Assembly (NCBI GenBank): GCA_034189695.1 | Contig: JAXHUA010000054.1 | Span: 1 to 16,346, forward strand | Source: JAXHUA01 sp034189695 | GTDB lineage: Bacteria; Chloroflexota; Dehalococcoidia; E44-bin15 | Length of the DNA stretch: 16,346 nucleotides | Direction of reading: 5' to 3' | Shown: one piece after another, positions 5,915 through 11,616 of the stretch | How the letters are laid out: each line of letters opens with the position of its first letter | Numbering within the stretch: position 1 is the stretch's first letter | Made by a program: the position numbers and the translations under genes | Notes under the pieces: model-generated | Databases searched by the model: none | Told to the model about the DNA's origin: nothing | Seen by the model: the letters and a program-made list of their open reading frames with translations, nothing else

Positions 5915-6053
5915 GCTCGAGGTCAGGTATGTCCTGGCGGACCCGAACGACAGCTTTGACATGCGAAAGGCCATCGACCAGCTCGCCGACCAGCTGGCAT
6001 ACGGCCACAGCATGATGTTCGATATGAAGGGGAAGATAGTTACCGTTGAATGA
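5808..6053 (+). CDS. Small soluble alpha/beta protein, unknown function
   Basis: 81 aa, with a strong ribosome binding site (GGAGGAG about 7 bases upstream of ATG 5808) even though the start lies 107 bases inside the previous gene in another frame. The protein has helix 10-30 (QQMEAAKEVGQHLRMEI), strands around KLEVRYVL, a helix MRKAIDQLADQLAYG and a final strand KIVTVE. It reads as a compact folded domain. No known motif is recognised. Its stop overlaps the TTG start of the next gene, so the three genes 5033-6324 form one translationally coupled cluster. Confidence 0.7.
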   Translation: MVNPAMFGVSPQQMEAAKEVGQHLRMEITKYPREGKLEVRYVLADPNDSFDMRKAIDQLADQLAYGHSMMFDMKGKIVTVE

Positions 6054-6324
6054 CAGCCTTTTCCAGGTGGGCCTCTTCTACATCGCGATGACCGCCGTGA
6101 TGCGGATGGCTCACGAGGCGGGCGGTCATCGCGAAGCGGCAGTGCGCGAAGAGCGCCCCGGTGCGCAGCTCCCGCTCGCCCCTTCCACCGTGGAGACCTG
6201 CAGTGCCACGGGGGGCGAACTATCCCCTGAGAAGATCGAGGAGATAAAGCGGAGAGAGCTGCGCCGCTACCAGGAGGCCCAGGACAAGAAGTGGCGCAAC
6301 TGGGCGAAGGCCATGTCCAGGTAG
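6046..6324 (+). CDS. Small membrane-anchored helical protein, unknown function
   Basis: 92 aa from TTG 6046, which overlaps the stop codon of the previous gene (TTGAATGA). The ATG at 6050 gives only a short frame. Residues about 4-20 (SLFQVGLFYIAMTAV) are hydrophobic and could be a short membrane anchor or amphipathic helix. A proline/serine linker follows, and then a highly charged C-terminal helix (SPEKIEEIKRRELRRYQEA, then KKWRNW). No dedicated ribosome binding site is evident apart from AAGGGG further upstream, so translational coupling is likely. Function unknown. Confidence 0.6.
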   Translation: MNDSLFQVGLFYIAMTAVMRMAHEAGGHREAAVREERPGAQLPLAPSTVETCSATGGELSPEKIEEIKRRELRRYQEAQDKKWRNWAKAMSR

Positions 6325-6335
6325 CTGTTCCCCCA

Positions 6336-6351
6336 GTTGTCACGTGACAAC
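6336..6351. promoter_or_regulatory. Perfect 16-bp palindrome between convergent genes
   Basis: GTTGTCACGTGACAAC is fully self-complementary and sits between the end of the 6046 gene and the end of the minus-strand repressor gene. It has no T-tract, so an operator is likelier than a terminator. Its half-site TGTCA also occurs in each origin iteron, there separated by 4 instead of 2 bases. Confidence 0.5.
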
Positions 6352-6361
6352 CAGGTTCTCA

Positions 6362-6550
6362 TCACTCCCCATCCTCCTCAAGGATGCAGGTCTGCTCCAG
6401 CAGCCTCTTCATGGCCTGCACGGCCAAGTTGGACGGCCTGGACCTGCCGCTCTCCCACCTGGCAACAGTCGTCCCGGATATCCCCAGCCGACGCGCCAGC
6501 TCCTCCTGCGATAGCCCCAGCCTCTTGCGAATGTCCCTCATGTCCTCCAT
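6362..6550 (-). CDS. XRE-family HTH repressor (Cro/CI type), probably leaderless
   Basis: 62 aa: almost entirely one helix-turn-helix domain, MRDIRKRLGLSQEELARRLG followed by the recognition helix region SGTTVARWESGRSRPSN, which is the canonical XRE pattern. A dimerisation or peptidase domain is lacking. The start is set at ATG 6548-6550 because a perfect TATAAT lies six bases upstream, which puts the transcription start at the A of the ATG. A 14-codon TTG extension to 6592 would run through that -10 box. It is divergent from the strong promoter at 6586, the classical arrangement for a lysis-lysogeny repressor. Confidence 0.85.
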   Translation of the reverse strand: MEDMRDIRKRLGLSQEELARRLGISGTTVARWESGRSRPSNLAVQAMKRLLEQTCILEEDGE

Positions 6551-6556
6551 CGTCGT

Positions 6557-6562
6557 ATTATA
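6557..6562 (-). promoter_or_regulatory. -10 box (TATAAT) of the repressor promoter
   Basis: Read on the minus strand, TATAAT is followed by six bases and the ATG of the repressor, which predicts a leaderless mRNA as for lambda cI from PRM. No good -35 is found at 17 bp (TACGCA). TTGTCA lies 24 bp away, so activation may be needed. The short palindromes GCATATGC (6563-6570) and TGCCATGGCA (6568-6577) between the divergent promoters are operator candidates. Confidence 0.65.
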
Positions 6563-6585
6563 GCATATGCCATGGCACTTGCGTA

Positions 6586-6614
6586 TTGACAAAAACCTGC
6601 GGCGGTGCTATTAG
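6586..6614 (+). promoter_or_regulatory. Sigma-70 promoter for the structural operon
   Basis: TTGACA (6586-6591), a 17-bp spacer and TATTAG (6609-6614) predict a start near 6621. It faces away from the repressor gene, with the operator-like palindromes 6563-6577 just upstream. The next gene starts 200 bases downstream, after two terminator-like hairpins. Confidence 0.8.
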
Positions 6615-6621
6615 ATAAGGG

Positions 6622-6672
6622 AAGCCCTTCGAGCCTGCCGGTGACAGCCGGCTCGAAGGGCTTTGTGCTTTC
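6622..6672 (+). terminator. First leader hairpin (14-bp perfect stem) at the RNA 5' end
   Basis: AAGCCCTTCGAGCC (6622-6635) pairs perfectly with GGCTCGAAGGGCTT (6650-6663); the 14-nt loop contains a GCCGG/CCGGC alternative. TTTGTGCTTT follows. The predicted transcription start is at or one base before the left arm, so the RNA would begin as a hairpin. It may act as an attenuator, a 5' stabiliser or an antitermination signal like the put elements of phage HK022. Confidence 0.7.
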
Positions 6673-6694
6673 ACCGGCGGCTCAAGTGCTCACA

Positions 6695-6752
6695 AAAGGG
6701 GCGTTGCGACCTTCGATCGGAAGGGTTGAAGGCAACGCCCCTTTGCCTTTTC
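6695..6752 (+). terminator. Second leader hairpin (13-bp perfect stem), shared with the 4965 leader
   Basis: AAAGGGGCGTTGC (6695-6707) pairs perfectly with GCAACGCCCCTTT (6732-6744). A CCTTC/GAAGG stem can form in the loop, and CTTTGCCTTTT follows. This is a good intrinsic terminator 70 bases before the first structural gene. The left arm and following bases (AAAGGGGCGTTGC then AC and TCGA) match the 5' end of the leader at 4965, which shows common origin or a common regulator. Confidence 0.75.
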
Positions 6753-6821
6753 GTCGAGGGCCGCAACCTCCAAGGGAGCTGCCCCGCCAGGCGGCACAAA
6801 TCCTGATCGAGGAGGAGTCAC

Positions 6822-7085
6822 ATGGCTGTCGCATCACTCGAAGAGGCCCGCGACAACCTCATCAAGGGGGTTACCGGCAAGGGCAAGAAGTACGACGCCA
6901 AGACCAAGAACATGTCCACCCACTTCAGGTCCGGACTGGCCCGCCTGGGCATCAACGTCGGACCGGTCACCGGCGCCGCCTACGACAAGGGCATCTCCGG
7001 CAAGGGGGACAAGCTCGAGACGAACGCCATCGCCGGCGCACGGGACAAGTGGGTCGACAACTACAGAGCAGGCCTGAGCGTATGA
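6822..7085 (+). CDS. Small basic soluble protein with internal GKG repeat; candidate virion protein
   Basis: 87 aa, ATG after GGAGGAG. Two related segments, GVTGKGKKYDAKTKNM (about 16-31) and GISGKGDKLETNAIAGA (about 57-73), suggest an internal duplication. The C-terminus is ARDKWVDNYRAGLSV, with aromatic and charged residues. No membrane segment or cysteine is present. First gene of the long operon from the 6586 promoter, a position often held by an abundant virion protein. The basic charge and small size would suit a nucleoprotein or minor capsid role. This is inference; the family is not recognised. Confidence 0.65.
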   Translation: MAVASLEEARDNLIKGVTGKGKKYDAKTKNMSTHFRSGLARLGINVGPVTGAAYDKGISGKGDKLETNAIAGARDKWVDNYRAGLSV

Positions 7086-7089
7086 GAGC

Positions 7090-7344
7090 ATGGCCTCCCA
7101 GCTTGAAGGTATCTTCTCCTGGGGCATCGGCCTCACTGGTCTCCTGATAGTGGCGGCTGTCGGGAGGCAGCTGGTGAGGGCGCCACGCGATAATCCCATC
7201 CCGCACGAGGAGCGGCGCAGGCTCGAGGAGAGGTACGGCCGCTGGGCGGTAGAGACGGCGGTATCGGTGTGCCCCGTGGACGACGTGGAATGCGTCGAGC
7301 GAGAGGCCAGGAGGCTCTCTGAGGCAAGACTGTCGAGGAGGTAG
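7090..7344 (+). CDS. Single-pass membrane protein with charged C-terminal domain
   Basis: 84 aa. Residues about 8-26 (IFSWGIGLTGLLIVAAVG) form a clear membrane helix directly at the N-terminus, followed by RQLVRAPR, which suggests a cytoplasmic or interior positive side. The remaining 55 residues are helical, charged and contain two cysteines (CPVDDVEC). The ribosome binding site is weak and the gene starts 4 bases after the previous stop, so coupling is likely. Possible minor virion membrane protein. Not recognised. Confidence 0.65.
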   Translation: MASQLEGIFSWGIGLTGLLIVAAVGRQLVRAPRDNPIPHEERRRLEERYGRWAVETAVSVCPVDDVECVEREARRLSEARLSRR

Positions 7345-7346
7345 AG

Positions 7347-7571
7347 ATGTACAGTCCGCACATCCAGGCACCGGTGATACCCGGTGCCCAGTACGGGGCA
7401 GCGCAGGTAGGTGGCCCCGCGGTGCCGATGCAGGTTGCCGGCCCGGGCGCCTATCTGCCCATGCAGGAGGACACCTGGACCAGCATGTTCTCCATGATAA
7501 TGCCCATGATCATGATGGTCATGATGCTCTCCATCATGATGCCGATGCTCAAGGGCATCGGCGGCAGCTGA
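7347..7571 (+). CDS. Met-rich single-pass membrane protein, copy 1; candidate coat or membrane protein
   Basis: 74 aa, ATG after GGAGGT, two bases after the preceding stop. Residues 1-40 are Pro/Gly/Ala/Tyr-rich without charge. Residues about 47-68 are a membrane helix in which 11 of 22 residues are methionine (MFSMIMPMIMMVMML and on), ending in KGIGGS. The size and layout (short soluble part, one hydrophobic helix, small basic end) recall major coat proteins of membrane-associated phages, though no sequence family is recognised. The next gene is a tandem paralogue. Confidence 0.75.
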   Translation: MYSPHIQAPVIPGAQYGAAQVGGPAVPMQVAGPGAYLPMQEDTWTSMFSMIMPMIMMVMMLSIMMPMLKGIGGS

Positions 7572-7597
7572 GCAAACACCGAAGGAGGATAGCGACG

Positions 7598-7774
7598 ATG
7601 CCTAACAGGCCATTCACCCCGCAGCAGTACCAGTACGGCACGACCTCCGGGTACTACCCGTACCAGGAAGACTCCATGACCAGCATGTTCTCCATGATGA
7701 TGCCCATGATCATGATGGTCATGATGCTCGGCATCATGATGCCGATGCTCAAGGGCATCACTCAGACCTCGTGA
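7598..7774 (+). CDS. Met-rich single-pass membrane protein, copy 2
   Basis: 58 aa, ATG 7598 after AGGAGGA, with its own good ribosome binding site despite its small size. The N-terminus (MPNRPFTPQQYQYGTTSGYY) differs from copy 1. From QED onward the two are nearly identical (TSMFSMxMPMIMMVMML, then IMMPMLKGI), also at the DNA level. It ends ITQTS. This is a tandem duplication in which the membrane helix is kept and the exposed head has diverged. Probable virion membrane protein. Confidence 0.75.
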   Translation: MPNRPFTPQQYQYGTTSGYYPYQEDSMTSMFSMMMPMIMMVMMLGIMMPMLKGITQTS

Positions 7775-7802
7775 GGATGATCCTATCGGAAAGGAGGAGA
7801 CT

Positions 7803-8447
7803 ATGATGAATCCAATGCAATACCCGGCCCCGGGCTACGCTGGCGTGCGTCCTCCCGCGGGATGGGTGCCCTCCATCGATGAACCCGACCGGACCATCCT
7901 CAGGCTGATCGCCGTCTACGACAGTGAGTCGGGCCACTGGGTCGGCCTGCCGCTCCAGGCGCTGACCGAGGCCCTGGTTCACGCAGAGCAGCTGCACTCC
8001 GTGGGCAAGATCGACAGCCGGCAGGGCACAACCCTAACCGTCCCTTCAGGCTCCGCGGTCGGTGTCTACGGCACGGTGAAGGAAATCGAGGTGCCCGCGG
8101 ACGAGGTGTGGTTCCTGAGCCAAGTGGAGCTGGTCACGCCGGCCCAATCTGGAGGGATCGTTCTGGGGAACTTCAGAGTCTCTCCGTGGGCGGATGAGGA
8201 CCATGCCGCAGGGCAGTCTTTCTGGGCAACCAACCAGGGTGCAGCCGGCGGCGGCATCTATGTCGCCGAGTGCTATGGCTGCGCGCCCGCGTTCGTAGCC
8301 CTGGGCGACGCTATCGGAGCTGTGCTCCGGCTGCCGCCCGGAGCCAAGCTGACGCTCTTCGGCGAGGTGACCACAGCAGCGCTCACCGCTGACCGGACGC
8401 TGACCCTCAATCCCTACGGCTGGAAGGGCAAGAGGCTGCTGGATTAG
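7803..8447 (+). CDS. Beta-rich soluble protein; candidate capsid or decoration protein
   Basis: 214 aa. The start has tandem ATG codons (7803, 7806); GGAGGAG at 7793-7799 favours the second by spacing. A Pro/Tyr-rich N-terminal arm (about 1-28) leads into a short helix (LQALTEALVHAEQL), and then about 130 residues of alternating strands and Gly/Ser turns (TVPSGSAVGVYGTVKEIEV, VWFLSQVELV, KLTLFGEVTTAAL). It ends in an Arg/Lys-rich tail GWKGKRLLD. No membrane segment. The architecture fits a jelly-roll or Ig-like virion protein. Not recognised from sequence. Confidence 0.65.
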   Translation: MMNPMQYPAPGYAGVRPPAGWVPSIDEPDRTILRLIAVYDSESGHWVGLPLQALTEALVHAEQLHSVGKIDSRQGTTLTVPSGSAVGVYGTVKEIEVPADEVWFLSQVELVTPAQSGGIVLGNFRVSPWADEDHAAGQSFWATNQGAAGGGIYVAECYGCAPAFVALGDAIGAVLRLPPGAKLTLFGEVTTAALTADRTLTLNPYGWKGKRLLD

Positions 8448-8569
8448 GGCTGAGCAGAGGTTTGTTGCGATGCGACGCCATTCGGGCTAGTCCTGGATGG
8501 ACGCCCTTGGAAAGCAGGCGACGCCTCTTCCTGGGGATGGGGGAACTATAGAACAAACTGGGAGGGTAA

Positions 8570-9400
8570 ATGATGGCAGGCGGGTTTTACGCCAGAGCTG
8601 AGATCCAGCAGGCGATGGACTTGATGGTGGGTGAGCGCCTTCGCGGCCGTGCCGCGCAGGACATCCTGGAGCTAAGCACGGTAAAGAACTACGTGATTGG
8701 CGCCAGGATGCGCCTGGACGGCAGGATCTTCCGGTATTCCTATGCGGCTGGAGACCTCGCCGGCTTGGCCAGGCTGGTAATCAACTCCAACTACGCGCCG
8801 GGAGTAACCGGCCACGCAAACGAGGATGGGTTCGAGGGCGGTATTGGGTTTGCCGCGGCGGTAGGCGCCACTTACCTCGATATCGCCGATACTGCCTTGA
8901 GGGCAGCAGACTACTATCAGGGCGGCCACCTGATAGTTTTCGGCGATACCATCTTCCATCAACACTACATCGTCAAGTCCGACGCAGGCAATGGCACCTA
9001 CGTCCGGCTTTACCTGGATAAGCCGGTGGCAGTCGAGGCGATTACGGTGGCCATGGGGTGCAGCGCCTACCGCAGCCCGTACAGCGCGGTAATGGCGGCC
9101 CAGAGCACCCAGCAGGAGTTTGAGCCGTTTGTGGGCGTCAATCTGAAGCCTGTGGCGAGCGGCAACTACTTCTGGCTGCAAACGGCAGGACCTGCGTTCA
9201 TTACGCCCATGGGTGTGGTGTGGCCGGGCTCCGCCGCTCACTTGCGGGATGTCTTTGCCTGGATGGATGGAACGATTCAGCCGGGGACTCAAGCCGACCC
9301 GTCGCTGGGATACCAGAGAGTCGGCTACCTGCTGACTGCTACCGGTGGAACGGCTGCTGACTACGGTGACGCTCTGATCAATCTCCAGCTGGACCAGTAG
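8570..9400 (+). CDS. Phage virion-type protein with DGRIFRY motif; candidate major structural protein
   Basis: 276 aa; tandem ATGs at 8570 and 8573, the second better spaced from GGAGGG (8561-8566). The N-terminal 50 residues are helical and charged, followed by DGRIFRYSYAAGDLAGLAR, a series of strands (VGATYLDIADTAL, GGHLIVFGDTIF, YVRLYLDKPV), and a late block GNYFWLQTAGPAFI. This order (G/DGRxFRY, glycine-rich strands, GxYFWxQTxGPA) recalls uncharacterised structural proteins from tailed-phage and environmental virus genomes; I recognise it from pattern only. No membrane segment. Being the largest non-membrane protein in this part of the operon, it is a candidate main capsid or shell component. 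Confidence 0.6.
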   Translation: MMAGGFYARAEIQQAMDLMVGERLRGRAAQDILELSTVKNYVIGARMRLDGRIFRYSYAAGDLAGLARLVINSNYAPGVTGHANEDGFEGGIGFAAAVGATYLDIADTALRAADYYQGGHLIVFGDTIFHQHYIVKSDAGNGTYVRLYLDKPVAVEAITVAMGCSAYRSPYSAVMAAQSTQQEFEPFVGVNLKPVASGNYFWLQTAGPAFITPMGVVWPGSAAHLRDVFAWMDGTIQPGTQADPSLGYQRVGYLLTATGGTAADYGDALINLQLDQ

Positions 9401-9436
9401 CCTCAGGCAGAGGCTCACCCGATACAGGATGCGCTG

Positions 9437-9512
9437 CCTATGCGGGGCGCGAAAACATGGTGCTCGAGATGAGGAGAGTCATACTGGAGGTGTAGGCTAC
9501 ACCTCGCATAGG
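9437..9512 (+). promoter_or_regulatory. Mutually exclusive RNA structures in the gap before gene 9612
   Basis: CCTATGCG (9437-9444, extendable to 9447) is complementary to CGCATAGG (9505-9512, extendable back to 9502). Inside this span GAGGTGTAG (9487-9495) and CTACACCTC (9497-9505) form a perfect inverted repeat that uses 9502-9505, so the two cannot form together. Such competition is typical of attenuators. The double-stranded palindrome could instead be an operator. Confidence 0.45.
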
Positions 9513-9526
9513 TGAGTGTGCCCGAA

Positions 9527-9597
9527 AACTGCCGGGTACCTTCGGCAGTTCGTAGTCGGGGCTGGAGCCGCCGTTTGTGGCCCAGCCCCTCTTGTTT
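9527..9597 (+). terminator. Two consecutive hairpins, the second terminator-like, before gene 9612
   Basis: AACTGCCG (9527-9534) pairs with CGGCAGTT (9543-9550). Then GGGGCTGG (9558-9565) pairs with CCAGCCCC (9582-9589), extended inside by GCC/GGC, and TCTTGTTT follows. The second is a plausible intrinsic terminator or processing stem 15 bases before the next gene. It would split expression of the operon, giving more of the 6822-9400 products than of those downstream. Confidence 0.55.
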
Positions 9598-9611
9598 AGG
9601 GGGAGGACGAA

Positions 9612-10103
9612 ATGCCTGCGATGATACCACCCGGGTGTCGGGCTCATCTCCTGGGATCAGCGGCGACCCTGGACGGGCTGAGCGCCTTCATTCCTCTCGA
9701 GGAGGGGGCGGCCGAGGGCACCATGATGCTCATGGAGCTCCGCCTCGATGAGTATCCCACGGATGATACCCTGGCCGAGCTCGCCGCGGCGCTGGCAGAG
9801 CAAGGGGTGGAGCCCTGGCCGGGGTACAGCTACACCGTCTTCGTCGATGGCGCCCAGCCTGTGCTCTACATCGCCTGGATGAAGGGCCTGGCCTGGATGC
9901 CCGTCATCCTGGGGATCCTCGCCGTCACGCTGCTGCCCCCTCTGCTCATGGCCGCCGTCTGGTGGCTCCTTCCTGAATCCGTCACCAGTATGATCGAGGG
10001 CCTGTTCTCCATGGGCCTCATGCTCCTCGTCATGTGGCTGATGATGAAGATGCTGCCGGCCATCATGCCCACCGAGGAGAAACCAAAGGAGGTCGCAGAA
10101 TGA
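9612..10103 (+). CDS. Two-pass membrane protein with N-terminal soluble domain
   Basis: 163 aa, ATG after GGGGGAGGA. Residues 1-90 are soluble, with an acidic helix (DDTLAELAAALAEQGVE) and strands (YTVFVDGAQPVLYIA). Two membrane helices follow at about 97-122 (MPVILGILAVTLLPPLLMAA) and 131-152 (IEGLFSMGLMLLVMWLMMKM), the second Met-rich. The C-terminus is charged (PTEEKPKEVAE). It could be a virion membrane protein or a holin-like or assembly factor. Not recognised. Its stop overlaps the next start (ATGA). Confidence 0.65.
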   Translation: MPAMIPPGCRAHLLGSAATLDGLSAFIPLEEGAAEGTMMLMELRLDEYPTDDTLAELAAALAEQGVEPWPGYSYTVFVDGAQPVLYIAWMKGLAWMPVILGILAVTLLPPLLMAAVWWLLPESVTSMIEGLFSMGLMLLVMWLMMKMLPAIMPTEEKPKEVAE

Positions 10104-10261
10104 ACGGGTACGTGTACTATCCGGTCCAGTACCAGCCCATGGCCTGGCCGGCGATCTTCGCCGTGCTCGTGGACGTGGCGATCCTGGTGGCCGTCGGCGC
10201 CTGGGCCCTCTCCATGGTGAGGGCTGCACTCAAGGGGGAGGAGGTAAAGCTACTCTCATGA
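10100..10261 (+). CDS. Very small single-pass membrane protein
   Basis: 53 aa from ATG 10100, which overlaps the previous stop as ATGA and has AAGGAGGTC eight bases upstream. An in-frame extension to 10034 would be inside the previous gene and lacks such a site. MNGYVYYPVQYQPMAWP is a Tyr/Pro-rich head like that of the Met-rich pair. Residues about 18-40 (AIFAVLVDVAILVAVGAWAL) are the membrane helix, followed by a basic then acidic tail. Its own stop again overlaps the next start. Probable minor virion membrane protein. Confidence 0.65.
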   Translation: MNGYVYYPVQYQPMAWPAIFAVLVDVAILVAVGAWALSMVRAALKGEEVKLLS

Positions 10262-11043
10262 GCGCACAGCAGCTCCAATTCCCGTTGGCGATCCTGTCCT
10301 GGAACCTGCCCCCGTCGATGGGGTATGAGGCGGGAACGCCCATTGCCATGGACTTCCTCGTCCACAACCTGGACGTGTTACCGAGGGAGTACTCACTCCA
10401 TCTCAAGGTGGAGAAGGACGGTGAGCTGGTAGAGGAAAGGACGATAGCCGTAGATGGACACGAGTCTTTCTGGATTATAAAGATGAGCATTCGGGGGCTG
10501 TACGTCGAGGAGACAGTCGAGGTCACGGACGCCACCTTGAGCATTCAACTCCTCGACGTACTCACCGGTGAGTACGTCGACTCCGTGTCCACGCTGCTCT
10601 ACCTCCCGATGGGGACCCTGTCCTGGAACCTGCCCCCTGCGATGGGGTATGAGGCGGGAGCGCCCATTGCCGTACAGCTCCTCGTCTCCAACCCGACCCT
10701 GCTGCCGAGGGAGTACTCACTCCATCTCAAGGTGGAGAAGGACGGTGAGCTGGTAGAGGAAAGGACGATAGCCGTAGATGGACACGAGTCTTTCTGGATT
10801 ATAAAGATGAGCATTCGGGAGCTGTACGTCGAGGAGACAGTCGAGGTCACGGACGCCACCTTGAGCATGCACCTCCTCGACGTCGCCACCGGTGAGTACG
10901 TCGACTCCGTGTCCACGCTGCTCTACAGCGGCGTGTGGCCGCCCGGGACGGTCACCTGGGAGATGGCGCTGGCTACGTTTATCGGTATCATCGTCTTCAG
11001 CTTCCTGGCGGCCCTGGTGGTCGGTATCGCGAGAGGAGAGTAG
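10258..11043 (+). CDS. Membrane-anchored protein with two near-identical Ig-like domains
   Basis: 261 aa, ATG in an ATGA overlap. Two tandem domains of 108 aa start at LSWNLPPSMGYEAG and LSWNLPPAMGYEAG, each ending in VSTLLY. Both are strand-rich and resemble CARDB/Ig-like adhesion domains. Residues about 236-256 (LATFIGIIVFSFLAALVVGIA) form the C-terminal anchor, followed by RGE. No signal peptide is visible. The next gene carries a diverged single copy of the same domain (WDLPPW..Y.AGT to VSTLL). Likely a surface or spike protein of the virion membrane. Function inferred. Confidence 0.7.
   Translation: MSAQQLQFPLAILSWNLPPSMGYEAGTPIAMDFLVHNLDVLPREYSLHLKVEKDGELVEERTIAVDGHESFWIIKMSIRGLYVEETVEVTDATLSIQLLDVLTGEYVDSVSTLLYLPMGTLSWNLPPAMGYEAGAPIAVQLLVSNPTLLPREYSLHLKVEKDGELVEERTIAVDGHESFWIIKMSIRELYVEETVEVTDATLSMHLLDVATGEYVDSVSTLLYSGVWPPGTVTWEMALATFIGIIVFSFLAALVVGIARGE
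10381..10868 (+). repeat. Near-identical tandem domain duplication within gene 10258
   Basis: Bases 10381-10544 and 10705-10868 (offset 324) differ at only one position (10496 versus 10820) over 164 bp, synonymous sites included, whereas flanking parts of the two domains differ more. This points to recent duplication or ongoing gene conversion. Confidence 0.9.
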
Positions 11044-11046
11044 AGC

Positions 11047-11586
11047 ATGGCTGACGGTCTTACAACTCTCGCCGGGGCGCTGGGGGACATCTTCTGGGAT
11101 CTGCCCCCCTGGATAACCTATATCGCCGGCACAGAGCTGGGCACGACGATCTACGTGGCCAACCCGTCCGACGATGAGAGACAGTATGCCCTGATGGCCA
11201 GGCTGGCCTCCGGCGGCCAGGTGATAAGCGAGGAGTCGATAGTGGTCTTCGGGGCAGCGTGGTTCAAGGTCGACGCCGGGGACTGGCAGAGGCTGCGCGG
11301 CGCGCTGCGCTTCGAGGATAGCGATTGCGAGCTGAGCGTGGTGCTCTACGAGAAGGCGGGTGGCCAGGCCATCGATGCGGTCAGCACGCTGCTGGTCTCG
11401 CCCACTGCCGCTGCTGCCGCCTGGCCGCCGTGGCCTGGAGCTACAGCCCCAGGTGCCCCCAGCTATGACTGGGTCTCCTCTTTCGGGTCGATGCTCCCCC
11501 TCATGATGATGGGGATCATGGGCGTGGTGCTGGTCTCTGCTCTCACCAGGCCTGCGGAGAAGAAGGAGATCTCGGCCGCTGCATAG
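11047..11586 (+). CDS. Membrane-anchored protein with one Ig-like domain and Met-rich C-terminal helix
   Basis: 179 aa, ATG three bases after the previous stop, with a GAGAGGAG ribosome binding site. Residues about 15-118 share the layout of the domain repeated in the preceding gene (FWDLPPWITYIAGTELG, VANPSDDERQYAL, IDAVSTLLVSP). A Pro/Ala linker (PPWPGATAPGAPS) leads to the membrane helix at about 149-167 (MLPLMMMGIMGVVLVSA) and a charged tail. It has both the Ig-like ectodomain and the Met-rich anchor that recur in this operon. Probable virion surface protein. Family unrecognised. Confidence 0.7.
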   Translation: MADGLTTLAGALGDIFWDLPPWITYIAGTELGTTIYVANPSDDERQYALMARLASGGQVISEESIVVFGAAWFKVDAGDWQRLRGALRFEDSDCELSVVLYEKAGGQAIDAVSTLLVSPTAAAAAWPPWPGATAPGAPSYDWVSSFGSMLPLMMMGIMGVVLVSALTRPAEKKEISAAA

Positions 11587-11616
11587 GGGCAGATATTTTG
11601 GAATAGAGAGGGCTAC

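Noticed and set aside
6551..6592. TTG-initiated N-terminal extension of the repressor
   Set aside because: It would translate through the TATAAT box and lacks a ribosome binding site; the XRE domain begins only after the ATG at 6550.
10034..10099. Earlier start for the 53-aa membrane protein
   Set aside because: The extra residues are out-of-frame sequence of the preceding gene; ATG 10100 has AAGGAGGTC and an ATGA overlap.
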